From positions 1 through 64,000 of IMG/VR virus record IMGVR_UViG_3300009408_000003: a stretch of 64,000 nucleotides of DNA. One strand, written 5' to 3'. Below, one piece after another: positions 33,001-42,000 of the stretch. Positions within the stretch are counted from its first letter, which is position 1. Each line of letters starts with the position of its first letter. A model generated the notes under the pieces. That model worked only from the letters and a program-made list of their open reading frames with translations, was not told the origin of the DNA and made no database searches. Position numbers and translations under genes: made by a program. This DNA is from a virus.

Positions 33001-35762
33001 CCTATATCAGTTCTAAATTGTGTTACTTCATCGCCATCTATTATAACTGTTCCATATTTTATACTGATAGTATCACATTTTAATCCTTCTTTTTTACAAA
33101 TATCAACCATTTCATCTGCTTTTGCATCGGTTGATAAATCGAAATCATGTGGCTTTTTGCCTAAAATAGCATCTCTAACTGCTCCACCTACTACATATAA
33201 TTTTTTACCGTGTTTTTTAAATGCTTTATCAATTTTTTTAACACTTGCTGGTAATGCAAGATTTAATGTATGTTTAGCTTCTGTAATTATGGTATTTTCA
33301 GTTACATTTTCTTTATTATAATTAGTAATAATACGTTTCATTATTTCTGGCGGAATTTTCTCCGTACCAAATCGTTTAAGTACTATTTTTAAAAATGTTT
33401 CTAATGCTTTATCATCAGGTTCGACACCGGCAAATAATGCTGCTTTACCAGCCCCTTTTAATATAGTTTCAGCAACTACGTGTGGAATAAATTCTTGTGC
33501 AACATGACCGGCAAATGCTATAAGACCATGACCAATTCCGCCAGTTGCAACGCCAAAAAGAGCTGTTGTAACTACTTTTATAGCTACACCTTTTAACGCA
33601 GATTTTTCTTCATCTGATAGATTTTTTCCAGACATGAAATGTTTTGCTGCTATTCCTGCATATTTAAATTCTTCTATTTCTTCTTTTGCACCGTGTTTTA
33701 TCTTAATTAAACTACCTTTTAATTTATCTTTAATAGTTTCTGCTATGGTTCGTCTTAATTTAGACTCGCCATTATGCATTTCTTGCACAAAAAAATGTTT
33801 TTCTTCATCAGACCATGTTTCTAATTTTTTACGTACATCTGCAAATTTATCAGTCGTTTTTTGTTTTATTGTTCCAGATACATTTGATTTAGATTTATCT
33901 GAGGTTGATTTATCAAAAATATTTGGTGTTGGACTTGCAGTTTTTTTACCTAATTTTTTTGTACTGGTGGTTACATAGTGACCACTAGCGTTTTTAGTAT
34001 ATACAGGTGCTGATTTATCCTTTTCAGAACCAACTTTTTTATATCTACCGTATCCAATATGTGTGAATTTGTCATCTTCACTTTCAATTATAATATTTGA
34101 GGCTAGTTCGTGTATATGTTTAAATGATACGTCATCCCATTTACGAGAAAGTTTTAATAATGGAATAATATCTAAATTTATTCGTACTGCAACTATCTTA
34201 GCTTTGTTATTTAATGCATATAAGGCCAACACTCTATGATGACCATCTAAAATATATCCGCCTTTAGAAACTACAATTGGTTTAGATAAATTAGATACAG
34301 ATTTAGTCATTAATGTTTCTACTTTATCTCTATTAATATTTTTTTGTGTAAGATTTAATTTTGATATTGGTATTTTTTCAATTTTATATGAATAACCATT
34401 AGCTTTAATATATTTTAAATAGTTTTTTAATTTACTAGATTCAATTTGTGGCATATCTTTACGAGGAATACCTAAATTTTTAAATCCTGTTGTTATATCT
34501 TCGGTTACTATACTTTCAAAAACGTTTGGTGCTTTTTTAAATAATCTGAATGTTGTTATGCTTCTACCATTAATAGTAGGCATGCCGTGTGCATCAACTC
34601 CTATATCTTTAACTACTACTTTTTTATTTTTGAATTTTCCCATTAAAATAGTATCGCCAATATCAACTGGTAATGTTATATTTTCATTCATGTATAATTC
34701 AAATTCGAACTCAATTTCCCTGTCAGCATGGGCTATTTCGCCAGATAACGCTTTTATTTGTGCTTCTGCATTTTTTTCAAGTTGAGTTTTTAATAATTCA
34801 TAACCAGCTAATGTAGCTTTTCGTGTTGCATGTGCATACCATTTTGTATATGCATTACTTGAATAAATATCAATTTGGTTATTCGGTGTCATAGCTCCAA
34901 TTACACCTGCAGGATAGAATGATACAGCTGTTACTGGGCCTTTTGGATAAGTCGGATAATTCTGATAATCTTCAACATCTTTAGTCATTATCATATTAAT
35001 AACCTCGTATCCTATTTTTTTAGCTCGTATTGTTGACACTTTAGAAAATGTATCGAACGTTCCAATAAAACTAGATGGCCCATCATCAGCATCAACTGTA
35101 CCGAGCGAGTTTTCATTTAATAACCATTCTTCAATTGTTTCTTTACTAATTTCAACTATTTCATTTAATTTAGATGTAACTAAATTAAAAATTGTTTTAT
35201 TGTAACTAGGAAAAGCTACCGTTTCAAAGAATTTTTTCTTTTCATCTGTTGTTCCTAATGCTAATCCGTTTCTAACGGTTGTACCACTTAATGTACTAAG
35301 TGTTGGCGCGATAAATACATATCCAGCATCTTTATATGGTTCAGTTGGTTTATTATTATCAAGTTTTCTAAAATATTTTCCGCCTAGCCTTGTTGAATCT
35401 TTTTTACCAACTACAGCAACATATGCAGTAGTATTTTCATCAAATTTACTTAAAATTTCAACTGGTTTATATGGATTTCTAATCTGAATTACATTTGATT
35501 TTGGAATATCAAACATAGTAGTTATTATTTTAAATTTTTCTTTAAAATTAAATGGTGATTTATCTTTAGAAACAACATTAGAAGTACCTATATAGATATT
35601 ATTTTTTCCGAATTTTTTAACTAAATATAAATATATTGCATAATGACCATTATGAAATGGCTGAAATCGGCCTGTAAAAATTACAATTGTTCTTTTTATT
35701 TTATCAGGTGTATCTTCTAAAAGTATTTGTTTTACTAAATAATTACTTAATTTTGTATTCAT
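30021..35762 (-). CDS. 1913-aa multi-enzyme head-locus protein (NMNAT-ParB-CCA/PAP-HD-ligase)
   Basis: One intact ORF. Domains in order: 25-200 NadM/NadR-type adenylyltransferase (GRFQPFHNGH 31-40, SGTTVR 159-164); 240-360 unknown strand-helix module; 425-560 ParB-like (NLGIPRKDMPQ, DGHHR 506-510); 561-600 THIGYGRYKK module; 720-780 Gly/Ala-rich hydrophobic stretch; 850-1080 class II nucleotidyltransferase of CCA-adding/poly(A)-polymerase type (GGAVRD, then DFD 873-875, RRDLTINAL 940-948); 1220-1320 HD phosphohydrolase (HHPEGNVLKH, HD 1258-1259); 1500-1913 ligase/capping-type domain (KTDG 1553-1556, LEV Glu1637, EGIV 1883, IKMTGG Lys1895). Linkers LLE (16), LLNE (217), IIIE (560), IITE (828) and YLNE (1185) fit the gp21 protease consensus. 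I infer a packaged polyprotein cut into NAD- and RNA-repair enzymes; substrates are not known. Confidence 0.8.
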   Translation of the reverse strand: MNTKLSNYLVKQILLEDTPDKIKRTIVIFTGRFQPFHNGHYAIYLYLVKKFGKNNIYIGTSNVVSKDKSPFNFKEKFKIITTMFDIPKSNVIQIRNPYKPVEILSKFDENTTAYVAVVGKKDSTRLGGKYFRKLDNNKPTEPYKDAGYVFIAPTLSTLSGTTVRNGLALGTTDEKKKFFETVAFPSYNKTIFNLVTSKLNEIVEISKETIEEWLLNENSLGTVDADDGPSSFIGTFDTFSKVSTIRAKKIGYEVINMIMTKDVEDYQNYPTYPKGPVTAVSFYPAGVIGAMTPNNQIDIYSSNAYTKWYAHATRKATLAGYELLKTQLEKNAEAQIKALSGEIAHADREIEFEFELYMNENITLPVDIGDTILMGKFKNKKVVVKDIGVDAHGMPTINGRSITTFRLFKKAPNVFESIVTEDITTGFKNLGIPRKDMPQIESSKLKNYLKYIKANGYSYKIEKIPISKLNLTQKNINRDKVETLMTKSVSNLSKPIVVSKGGYILDGHHRVLALYALNNKAKIVAVRINLDIIPLLKLSRKWDDVSFKHIHELASNIIIESEDDKFTHIGYGRYKKVGSEKDKSAPVYTKNASGHYVTTSTKKLGKKTASPTPNIFDKSTSDKSKSNVSGTIKQKTTDKFADVRKKLETWSDEEKHFFVQEMHNGESKLRRTIAETIKDKLKGSLIKIKHGAKEEIEEFKYAGIAAKHFMSGKNLSDEEKSALKGVAIKVVTTALFGVATGGIGHGLIAFAGHVAQEFIPHVVAETILKGAGKAALFAGVEPDDKALETFLKIVLKRFGTEKIPPEIMKRIITNYNKENVTENTIITEAKHTLNLALPASVKKIDKAFKKHGKKLYVVGGAVRDAILGKKPHDFDLSTDAKADEMVDICKKEGLKCDTISIKYGTVIIDGDEVTQFRTDIGKNRKLTGIDYTDIEGDVKRRDLTINALFYDIDRKEIVDLVGGIKDLKDKKIRTVGNAADRFAEDHLRKLRAVRFTSKLGGSMDTDTLLAIKKDPTLKDVSPNRIRMEFIKSIESAKSTKTYLDLMEKLKFLSLTFPNLKINKPYIDDSDYIVVMAQLLKKNSKDLLENVLNKIGYTTKDIINVIFLQSLDKFKPKDIVEYKKQQKRTTLTNKQIIDYGNHNKVDYTKFVKFSINVTGKDAPANIKGKEIGNWINNEEEKRYLNESNINNKLQIRTFKELFSKLPTDLQKRVLNLKHIRQDTIHHPEGNVLKHTITVVNRALKQSPDDINLAIAGLFHDIGKDETSGINPKTGRITHYDHEKISAALIKKYRNIIINLGGTPSKIFFIVKNHMRMKNFDNMRLAKQRKLKSFGSFDKLKKFSDKMDKGGLHEMGWQQLNTIDKVADNKMRPEDIIFTNHFFDRVNDPRNKIEITEKELIDFFTRLSKHKSELKDFLSNYNEIMVKDDKTNINIPFIKTANKLIAKTILRTATWHQNKTPELHIESKNEISVSKFKNTVHESIHDLVDDLDENLEQFVLADNNYKDNDKILLQCGGTYGHMSHPFDIDVNLTFGQLKDIANKALDGNLEFTREKTDGVALSISWKNGKLIAARNTGQLKNHGENAMDIKGIAAKFKGRGGLTDAYNFAMQDLTKAIGGLSQKQKDKIFANGAKFMQLEVIFPKSVNVIAYGQSLLIFHGTFEYGLDGKPIGESTTDAKLLAGMIKQINQNVQNTYTIQGPPIIKLPKNQNLSAKKPAYISKINNLEKEFGLKDTDGVAAYHQAWWENYIIKNSPTTLDKTALVGLVKRWAFSDKSFRLNTKTISDDKALTWAKQIDSNDHDKISKQNLMKFENIFLGIGADVLEFTKSVLTVNPDEALQKIKDRITQTIKDVTQSKDPKKIEKLKLELKRLDSIGGIDRIVPSEGIVFVYNDHTIKMTGGFAALNQLLGIFYKK

Positions 35763-35788
35763 ATGATATTATATTATATTATCTAATA

Positions 35789-35797
35789 TATAAATAT
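35789..35797 (-). promoter_or_regulatory. Candidate phage promoter motif ATATTTATA (1913-aa gene)
   Basis: Exact motif on the minus strand, 26 nt before the ATG and immediately after the groEL terminator, in the context TTTTTGTTATATTTATATA. Confidence 0.55.
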
Positions 35798-35799
35798 AA

Positions 35800-35841
35800 C
35801 AAAAATGAGAACTCGATAAAACTTTACCAAATTCTCATTTT
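35800..35841 (-). terminator. Intrinsic terminator after groEL
   Basis: A 10-bp stem (AAAATGAGAA/TTCTCATTTT) with a 20-nt loop and a U-rich end on the minus strand, 26 nt after the groEL stop codon. Confidence 0.7.
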
Positions 35842-35866
35842 AAAATTTATTTTTATAAAATATTTT

Positions 35867-37483
35867 TTATCTCATTCCAGGAAGTTGCGGCTGTAATACT
35901 GGTGTTTTTTCTTGTTTAGTAGCAATAACACATGATGTCATTAATAGTAATCCGGCAACAGATGCACTGTGTGTTAATGCAAGTCGTGTTACTTTTGTAG
36001 GATCTATAATTCCAGCTTTTAGCATATTTACATATTCATTTGTTCTTACATTATATCCATAATTTTTTTTAGATGCTTCTATTTTACTAAGAATAACATC
36101 TGGCGATATTCCTGCGTTTTCAATTATTATTCTAAAAGGGGCCTCAATTGCAGTTTGTACAATTTTTACTCCTAGTTGTTCATCTTCGGTTAATGTTTGA
36201 TTTATTTTTAGATTTTTCGATGCGTTTATTAATGCTAAACCACCGCCGATTACAATCCCTTCTTCTACTGCAGCACGTGTTGCATGCAACGCATCATCAA
36301 CTCTATCTTTTTTCTCCTTCATTTCAGTTTCAGTAGATGCTCCAATATAAATTATCGCAACACCACCACTTATTTTAGCTAAACGTTCTTGAAGTTTTTC
36401 TTTATCATATTCTGATGTTGAATTTTCTATTTGTTGTTTTATAACACTTATACGAGATTTAATATCAGTTGATTTACCACCTCCGTTAATAAATGTAGTT
36501 GTATCTTTATCAATATTTATTTTTTCGCAAGTACCCAAGTGTGAAAGTGTTGCATCTTCTAATTTTAATCCAACTTCATCAGATATTACTGTTCCGCCAG
36601 TTAAAACGGCTGTATCTTCTAATATTTCTTTTCTTCTATTTCCAAATGCTGGTGCCTTTATTGCTGCTATTTTTAATGAACCTCTTAATTTGTTTACTAC
36701 GAGTGTTCCAAGTGCTTCACCATCGATATCACTTGCAATTATTAATAATGGTCGACCACTATTAGCAACAGGTTCTAGTAATGGTAATAAATCGTTTATT
36801 GTAGATATTTTTTTATCATACAATAAAATATAAGGATTTTCTAATTCGCATACTAGCGTTTCTTGATTTGTTATAAAATATGGTGAAAGGTAACCTTTAT
36901 CATATTGCATGCCTTCTACCGTTTTTACTTCAATTTCAGTACCTTTAGCTTCTTCTACAGTAATTACTCCGTTTTTACCAACTTTTTCCATAGCATCTCC
37001 AATCATTAATCCAATAGTTTCATCATTATTTGCTGAAATTGTTGCTATTTGTACAATTTCTTCTGGTGATGATACTAATTTTGAATTTTTTCTTAGGTTA
37101 TCTACTATATGATTAACCGCTATATCAATACCACGTTTTAATTCAGTTGGATTTGCGCCTGATGTAACTAGTTTTAATCCTGAATTAAATATTGATTGAG
37201 TTAATACAGTAGCGGTAGTAGTACCATCACCTGCTAAATCATTCGTTTTTGAAGCAACGTCTTTTACAAGCTGAGCTCCCATATTTTCAATTGGATCATC
37301 AAGTTCTACACTTTTTGCAACAGTAACACCATCCTTTGTAATATGAGGAGAAGAAAGTTTTTTACTTAAAACTACATTTCTACCTTTTGGCCCTAATGTA
37401 CAGCTTACTGCAGCTGATAATTTATCAACTCCTTGTTTAAGTTTCATTCTTGATTCGTTACCATGTATTATAATTTTTGTCAT
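35867..37483 (-). CDS. groL: Full-length GroEL chaperonin
   Basis: 538 aa (bacterial GroEL about 545). Group I signatures: [10 protein letters not shown] near residue 30, [21 protein letters not shown] (the nucleotide-site Asp), and [22 protein letters not shown] with the catalytic Asp equivalent to E. coli Asp398. The C-terminus ends PQLPGMR and lacks the GGM repeats of bacterial forms. It should form a ring that folds phage proteins, for example capsid or the giant structural proteins. T4 instead encodes only a co-chaperonin (gp31); no GroES is seen in this window, so it may use the host's. It is flanked by a long leader and a terminator, so it is probably a single-gene unit. Confidence 0.95.
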   Translation of the reverse strand: MTKIIIHGNESRMKLKQGVDKLSAAVSCTLGPKGRNVVLSKKLSSPHITKDGVTVAKSVELDDPIENMGAQLVKDVASKTNDLAGDGTTTATVLTQSIFNSGLKLVTSGANPTELKRGIDIAVNHIVDNLRKNSKLVSSPEEIVQIATISANNDETIGLMIGDAMEKVGKNGVITVEEAKGTEIEVKTVEGMQYDKGYLSPYFITNQETLVCELENPYILLYDKKISTINDLLPLLEPVANSGRPLLIIASDIDGEALGTLVVNKLRGSLKIAAIKAPAFGNRRKEILEDTAVLTGGTVISDEVGLKLEDATLSHLGTCEKINIDKDTTTFINGGGKSTDIKSRISVIKQQIENSTSEYDKEKLQERLAKISGGVAIIYIGASTETEMKEKKDRVDDALHATRAAVEEGIVIGGGLALINASKNLKINQTLTEDEQLGVKIVQTAIEAPFRIIIENAGISPDVILSKIEASKKNYGYNVRTNEYVNMLKAGIIDPTKVTRLALTHSASVAGLLLMTSCVIATKQEKTPVLQPQLPGMR

Positions 37484-37538
37484 ATTGTATTTAATTAAAT
37501 TTGTAATGTTCTAGTATGTATTTGAATTTTTAATTTTT

Positions 37539-37665
37539 ACATTTTATTTAAGCATAATCTATAATAAATTATATTTTATAATAAAAAATCGCCAGTCTTC
37601 TCTATTATAGTTGAAAATGGAGTTCAACATTTTTAGTTGATAAAATAAATGCTTAAATAAAATGT
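37539..37665. repeat. 17-bp perfect inverted repeat with 93-bp loop
   Basis: ACATTTTATTTAAGCAT at 37539-37555 and its exact reverse complement at 37649-37665. In the groEL transcript this would fold into a long hairpin 56 nt upstream of the start codon. Confidence 0.75.
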
Positions 37666-37708
37666 GAAATGTATTTTTTTTAATTACATTATATAGTCTA
37701 TAAGTTTT

Positions 37709-37838
37709 ATTATATATTTAAAAAATAGGATAAGTAAGAATTTATACTTGTAGGCTAAGCTTATAAGCTTATAAGCTGTATTATATATATTTAAAAAAAT
37801 AGTATAAGTAAGAATTTATACTTATAAGCTTATAAGCT
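37709..37838. repeat. Two imperfect tandem repeats with AGCTTATAAGCT-type palindromes
   Basis: Unit 1 (about 37709-37777) and unit 2 (about 37780-37838) share ATTATATAT..TTTAAAAAA, ATA(G)..ATAAGTAAGAATTTATACTT and end in ATAAGCTTATAAGCT. The palindrome is 20 bp and perfect in unit 1 (37758-37777) and 16 bp in unit 2 (37821-37836). The layout resembles iterons. Confidence 0.7.
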
Positions 37839-37990
37839 AGTCATAAATATATATATAAAAATATATAAAATGTACAAAAAAAATCATTTTTATTGATAAT
37901 TTATTTTTAATACAGTTTTATTACGATATTCTTATTATAGTACAGTATTTTAATAAAAATTAATAAAATACTTTTTGTTTCTTCTTTCAC

Positions 37991-38043
37991 CCAGCTACTA
38001 GTGTAGTACTGTCCAGAAGCGTTAATTCGGGACTACTCATCCC
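37991..38043. ncRNA. Candidate structured element (consecutive hairpins)
   Basis: Hairpin 1: CAG-CTAC/GTAG-TA-CTG (37992-38011). Hairpin 2: TCC-a-GAA/TTC-g-GGA (38012-38032). Hairpin 3: GGGA/TCCC (38029-38043), which competes with hairpin 2. The stretch is clearly less AT-rich than its surroundings. It does not form a complete tRNA cloverleaf. Strand of transcription, if any, is unknown. Confidence 0.35.
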
Positions 38044-38072
38044 TATTTTATTGTTAATACTTATAATATAAG

Positions 38073-38119
38073 AAAAAACTACAGATTTTTAATTAAATAA
38101 TATTTTATTGTAGTTTTTT
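38073..38119 (-). terminator. Terminator-like hairpin after tail assembly chaperone gene
   Basis: An 11-bp stem (AAAAAACTACA/TGTAGTTTTTT) with a 25-nt AT-rich loop, just after the stop at 38125 on the minus strand; A and T runs at both ends make it potentially bidirectional. Confidence 0.65.
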
Positions 38120-38124
38120 TCATA

Positions 38125-38502
38125 TTATTTAGGCTTTGTTGGGAATATATATGGTTTAGTTTTAGTAATATCACGTAATTGTTGTCTATATGTTGCCCAT
38201 TCTGCTTGTTTATTGGCAGAAATAGGTGAATTTAATAGTTGTGTCCAATCTGATTGTTTTAATAAGTGATTTCTTTTGGCTCTAATTACACTTTTATCTC
38301 TAACTTCTGTTTCAGTTGCAGTTAACGGTTCTTTAGTATGTAATCCATTAACTACTTTACAACGTGTTTCTATTGCATCTAACCACTCTTGTTTAGTTAA
38401 TTCAATAAAAGGTACTGGAATATTTTTAAGTTCCCATACATCTGATGTATAGAACCCTTTATAATAACCGTTTGTTCCGTAATTTCCGTAATATTTTTTC
38501 AT
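38125..38502 (-). CDS. Phage tail assembly chaperone-like protein
   Basis: 125 aa. The C-terminal half has RAKRNHLLKQSDWTQLLNSP and EWATYRQQLRDIT, the RxxLLxxSDWTQ...WxxYRQxLRDIT pattern of tail-fibre assembly/tail assembly chaperone (Phage_tail_APC type) proteins. The N-terminus is a short aromatic strand region (YYGNYGTNGYYKGFY). Such genes sit directly after a tail-fibre gene and help its folding or trimerisation; here it follows the fibre-tip frame by 16 bp. The operon ends at a terminator. Confidence 0.75.
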   Translation of the reverse strand: MKKYYGNYGTNGYYKGFYTSDVWELKNIPVPFIELTKQEWLDAIETRCKVVNGLHTKEPLTATETEVRDKSVIRAKRNHLLKQSDWTQLLNSPISANKQAEWATYRQQLRDITKTKPYIFPTKPK

Positions 38503-38518
38503 TTTTTAATCTTTTTTT

Positions 38519-39049
38519 TTAATATCCTAACGCTACCCAATAACAATCGTATGGACTATCAAGTATTACTGTTGCTCCCGTTGTGCTAATTGAAGAAACG
38601 TAATTAAATCCATTTGCACCAGAGCTATTTCTTATTGTGTTAACAGTTACAGCTTTACACTCAATCATAAATGATGTTGGAAATGTAATATTTGTAGTTG
38701 CACTAGTTCCATTAGCTCTTCCCCATTGCATCATAAATCCATTAGGTAATCTTTGATATCCTGTTGTATTATATGTTCCACTATTTCCAAATGTTAAATC
38801 TGAACCGTCTAATGTTAATCCTCCTGCTATGTTTACTAAATTATTTCCTATATTAGCAGTAGAAGTATCTACAGTTACATATCTACTAGTATCACTATTA
38901 ACTAATACACCAGCACCATTAAGAGTTATACCAGGATTAGCAGTTCTAACTGAAATAGTACTTGTATTTGCAACTGTTGTAATATATGCAGCAGGATTAA
39001 GTGTTGGTGAAGATCCGTAATATCTAAATATATGATGCTGTGCGTATTT
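38519..39049 (-). pseudogene. Tail-fibre tip frame without a start codon
   Basis: An open frame from 39049 (just after a stop) to 38519 translates as a fibre tip: FRYYGSSPTLNPAAYITTVA, SVRTANPGITLNG, VNSDTSRYVTVDTS, GNSGTYNTTGYQRLPNGF and finally MMQWGRANGTSATTN to the end DCYWVALGY. The LPNGFMMQWG phrase is common at the C-terminus of phage fibres. The first ATG is at 38734, inside that phrase, so a natural start is missing. The frame overlaps the 3' end of the 1948-aa gene (stop 39024-39026) and is +1 relative to it. A shift near 39024-39030 would append the tip (EIRTASY... then FRYYGSS). Indel, programmed shift or an unusual start are all possible. Confidence 0.6.
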
Positions 39050-42000
39050 CTAATGTTAATCCAATATTAGTAAAACCACCAGAAGGTGATGCTGCATTAA
39101 ATATTAAAGAAGGAATATCCCATACAGCTGAATATAATGTAGTACTTCCAGCCAGTACTGCAGGTGTATCATAATATATATATTGGTTTGCATCAGCATT
39201 AATAAAATATCTAGCTCCATTAAAAAAATAGGATGTATGAATTACATTACTTACAACAACTGATTTATCATGAATTTCGCCAATAGTTGGGTCAGGTAAT
39301 ATTGTATCTGTATTAATTGATAATTTTATAGCATCATTAGAATCTCTAACTATAATAGACTCATTAGATGCATCTAAAGATATTCTATTAAAAGCTGATG
39401 ATAATGTATTTGAATTAAAATCCCAAGAACCTATATTACCACTTGATGCTGAAATACTTCCTATAAATCCAGCATTATTATTATTACTATAAAATACTGG
39501 AGTTGATATTGTGCCATCTGTTAACGTAAATACAGAACCAGTTGCAGCGAAATTACTAGCATTATCAAAAATATAATTTGCTGATTTTAAAACGCCAGTT
39601 GTAATATTATCACCGTTAATTACAGTTGTATTACTACCACTTAATGCAGAGAATGTTGCGATATCTGTAAATTGTAATGAATTGCTTGCGGCAGTAAACG
39701 TTGGGATACCTATATTACCTAAAGCAGTGGTTTCTGTTACATTATAAACCGAAACCCAATACTTACTATCACCCGTAGCAATTGGAGGTGTTTTAGACCA
39801 CTTAGCAGTTAATCCTGAAAATGAGAATGTTGAAAATGTATATGATGTCGCACTTGGAGTTGATGGTTGTGTTAGCGCTGCTAATTGATAGTACACATAA
39901 CCAGTAGTTGACTTTTTAGCATCAGTACCATTTGTACCATTTGTACCATTTGAACCGTTTGAACCTGTTGCACCAGTTCGTGAAACGCCAAATGTAAATG
40001 TTTTTGAAAAGGTTGTGCCTGTCGTATTATCTATTATATTTACAACTACATTACCAGTATCGGCTGTTAATGCACTTTGTGTAAATTTTCGTTGAGATGA
40101 TACGGTGGATTGAGAAGTTGATATTCCACTTGTAGTAACTGTTCCTATACTGTATGTATTAGTACCACTTACAGCATATGTGTATTGAATATTGCCTCTA
40201 AATACTCTAATTTCGAATGAACCGTTTGTATATTGAATGCCACTAAATCCAGATACAGGAGCTGAAAATGTATGACTATCATTTGTTAAAAAAACAGTAA
40301 ACGCATCTGAACCCTCTCGGATACCATTTAAATCTATATTATCAAATGCTAGAACTGCACCGCTTCCGTTCTCTTTAACATTTACAGTCCAATTATCTGC
40401 TGTATTAGATATTGGATATTGAGATGAATTTATTGGAGTATGAGTAGCAGTTGGCGAATATGATTGAACAACAGATGAGCCACTTCTGAATTCATAATAT
40501 GGCGTTGTAAAATTTTGTGCCGTAGCTGTTAATAAAATTGATTGGCCTGCAACTAAATTATCATCACCATCATAATTTACTACATATTTATCACTTGTCA
40601 ATGATACTGCTCGAGCATTATTTCCGTTAGAACCACTAGCACCAAGTTTTGATTTACTAAATGTTTGTATTTTTGAAATATTAAACAAATCGCCACCTGC
40701 GCGCGAACCACTAATTTCATATAATATACTAGCAACATCAGACATCATATTTGATTGATTACTAATCGTTACAAAATCACCAGAATCTATAATAGATCCA
40801 TTTGAGATATTTGTTGGTGTAAGCGATATATTCCATGTACCATTTACTGTGCCAACTCCATCATAACTTAATTCAGTAGTACCTTCATATATATGAATTT
40901 CAGTGCCTGAACCAGCATAGTTACCGTTATTACCGTTATTATCGGTTGGAATTGTATGACTATCATTCGTTAAAATAGATGTTATAGCGTCATATCCATC
41001 TTGACCATCAGAAACAATATAAAATGTTTCATGTGTTTTTGTTATTACATTTGTTTGTGGATCTGTAAAAGTATAAGTTACTTGTACATCTTTTGTTGCT
41101 ATAGCAATATTTTCAGTTAATATATTTCCATCACCGTCATCTACGATTACCGTAATATTTGGATCACTTGTCCCAATATTATATTTATAATAATCTAATG
41201 GATTTACATAGTTTGGTGTAAGTATTAAATCACTTGTATAATTTATATTATCTGTTCCATAAAATGAGCCAGTAACATTTAAAACGGTTGGCGAATATGA
41301 CCAACTTGGATTATCTTTAGTATTTGTATTAACACGGGTTGTATTTAAGGTAGATGATATAATATTTCCGCCTGCTACACCATCGGTTACATCTAATAAT
41401 GTAATTGTATCTAAAACATTTAATGATGCATCTTTTAATGATATAGTTTTAGGTAAATTTAAAGTACCTTGATTATTTTTTAATTGAGTACCGTTAATGG
41501 GTTTAATATAATAAAATTCAGAACTATCACCTGAAGTACCTGGTTTTATTGCCAATAATGTAACTGTATCAAATGCTAATTCTGTTTGATTACCATCTGC
41601 GACACCGACTCTTACATTTATTGGTGAGATAAAATAAGTTGTTGGAATTGTTACTGAAAACTGATCAAAGTTTGAACCCATTCCTGGAGTATAAGATGTT
41701 TCATTGGGTGTTTCAGCTGAATTAGTTGTGAACTTAAAATATGCATTAGTAAAATTTTGAGAAAACGCACTAAAAATAAGTGTTCCACTTGGTGCTGGAG
41801 TATTACCAGCTGCATTATATGTTATGACATAAGTTGCCGCTGATAATTTTACTACTTTTGCATCTATTCCACCAGAACCAGTAATTCCATCAAGTGTTTT
41901 ACTAATAGTAGCAACTAATGTTTGTGTACCTGGCGTACCCTCCGTATCGGTATAATTTATTGGGATATTTATAATTCCATTATTAGCAAACATCACACTT

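Larger units (their letters stand above)
37484..38124 (-). other. 641-bp gene-free region with dyads, palindromes and direct repeats
   Basis: No credible ORF on either strand. Contents: a 17-bp perfect inverted repeat (37539-37555 and 37649-37665) enclosing a smaller GTTGAA/TTCAAC hairpin; two imperfect copies of a roughly 60-bp unit with central palindromes; and a less AT-rich hairpin cluster at 37991-38043. It forms the leader of groEL. It could be regulatory RNA, a replication origin or a recombination site; nothing decides between them. Confidence 0.6.

Noticed and set aside
37991-38043. Possible tRNA
   Set aside because: Hairpins are present but no acceptor stem, TTCGA-type T loop or anticodon arm in the right order could be found.
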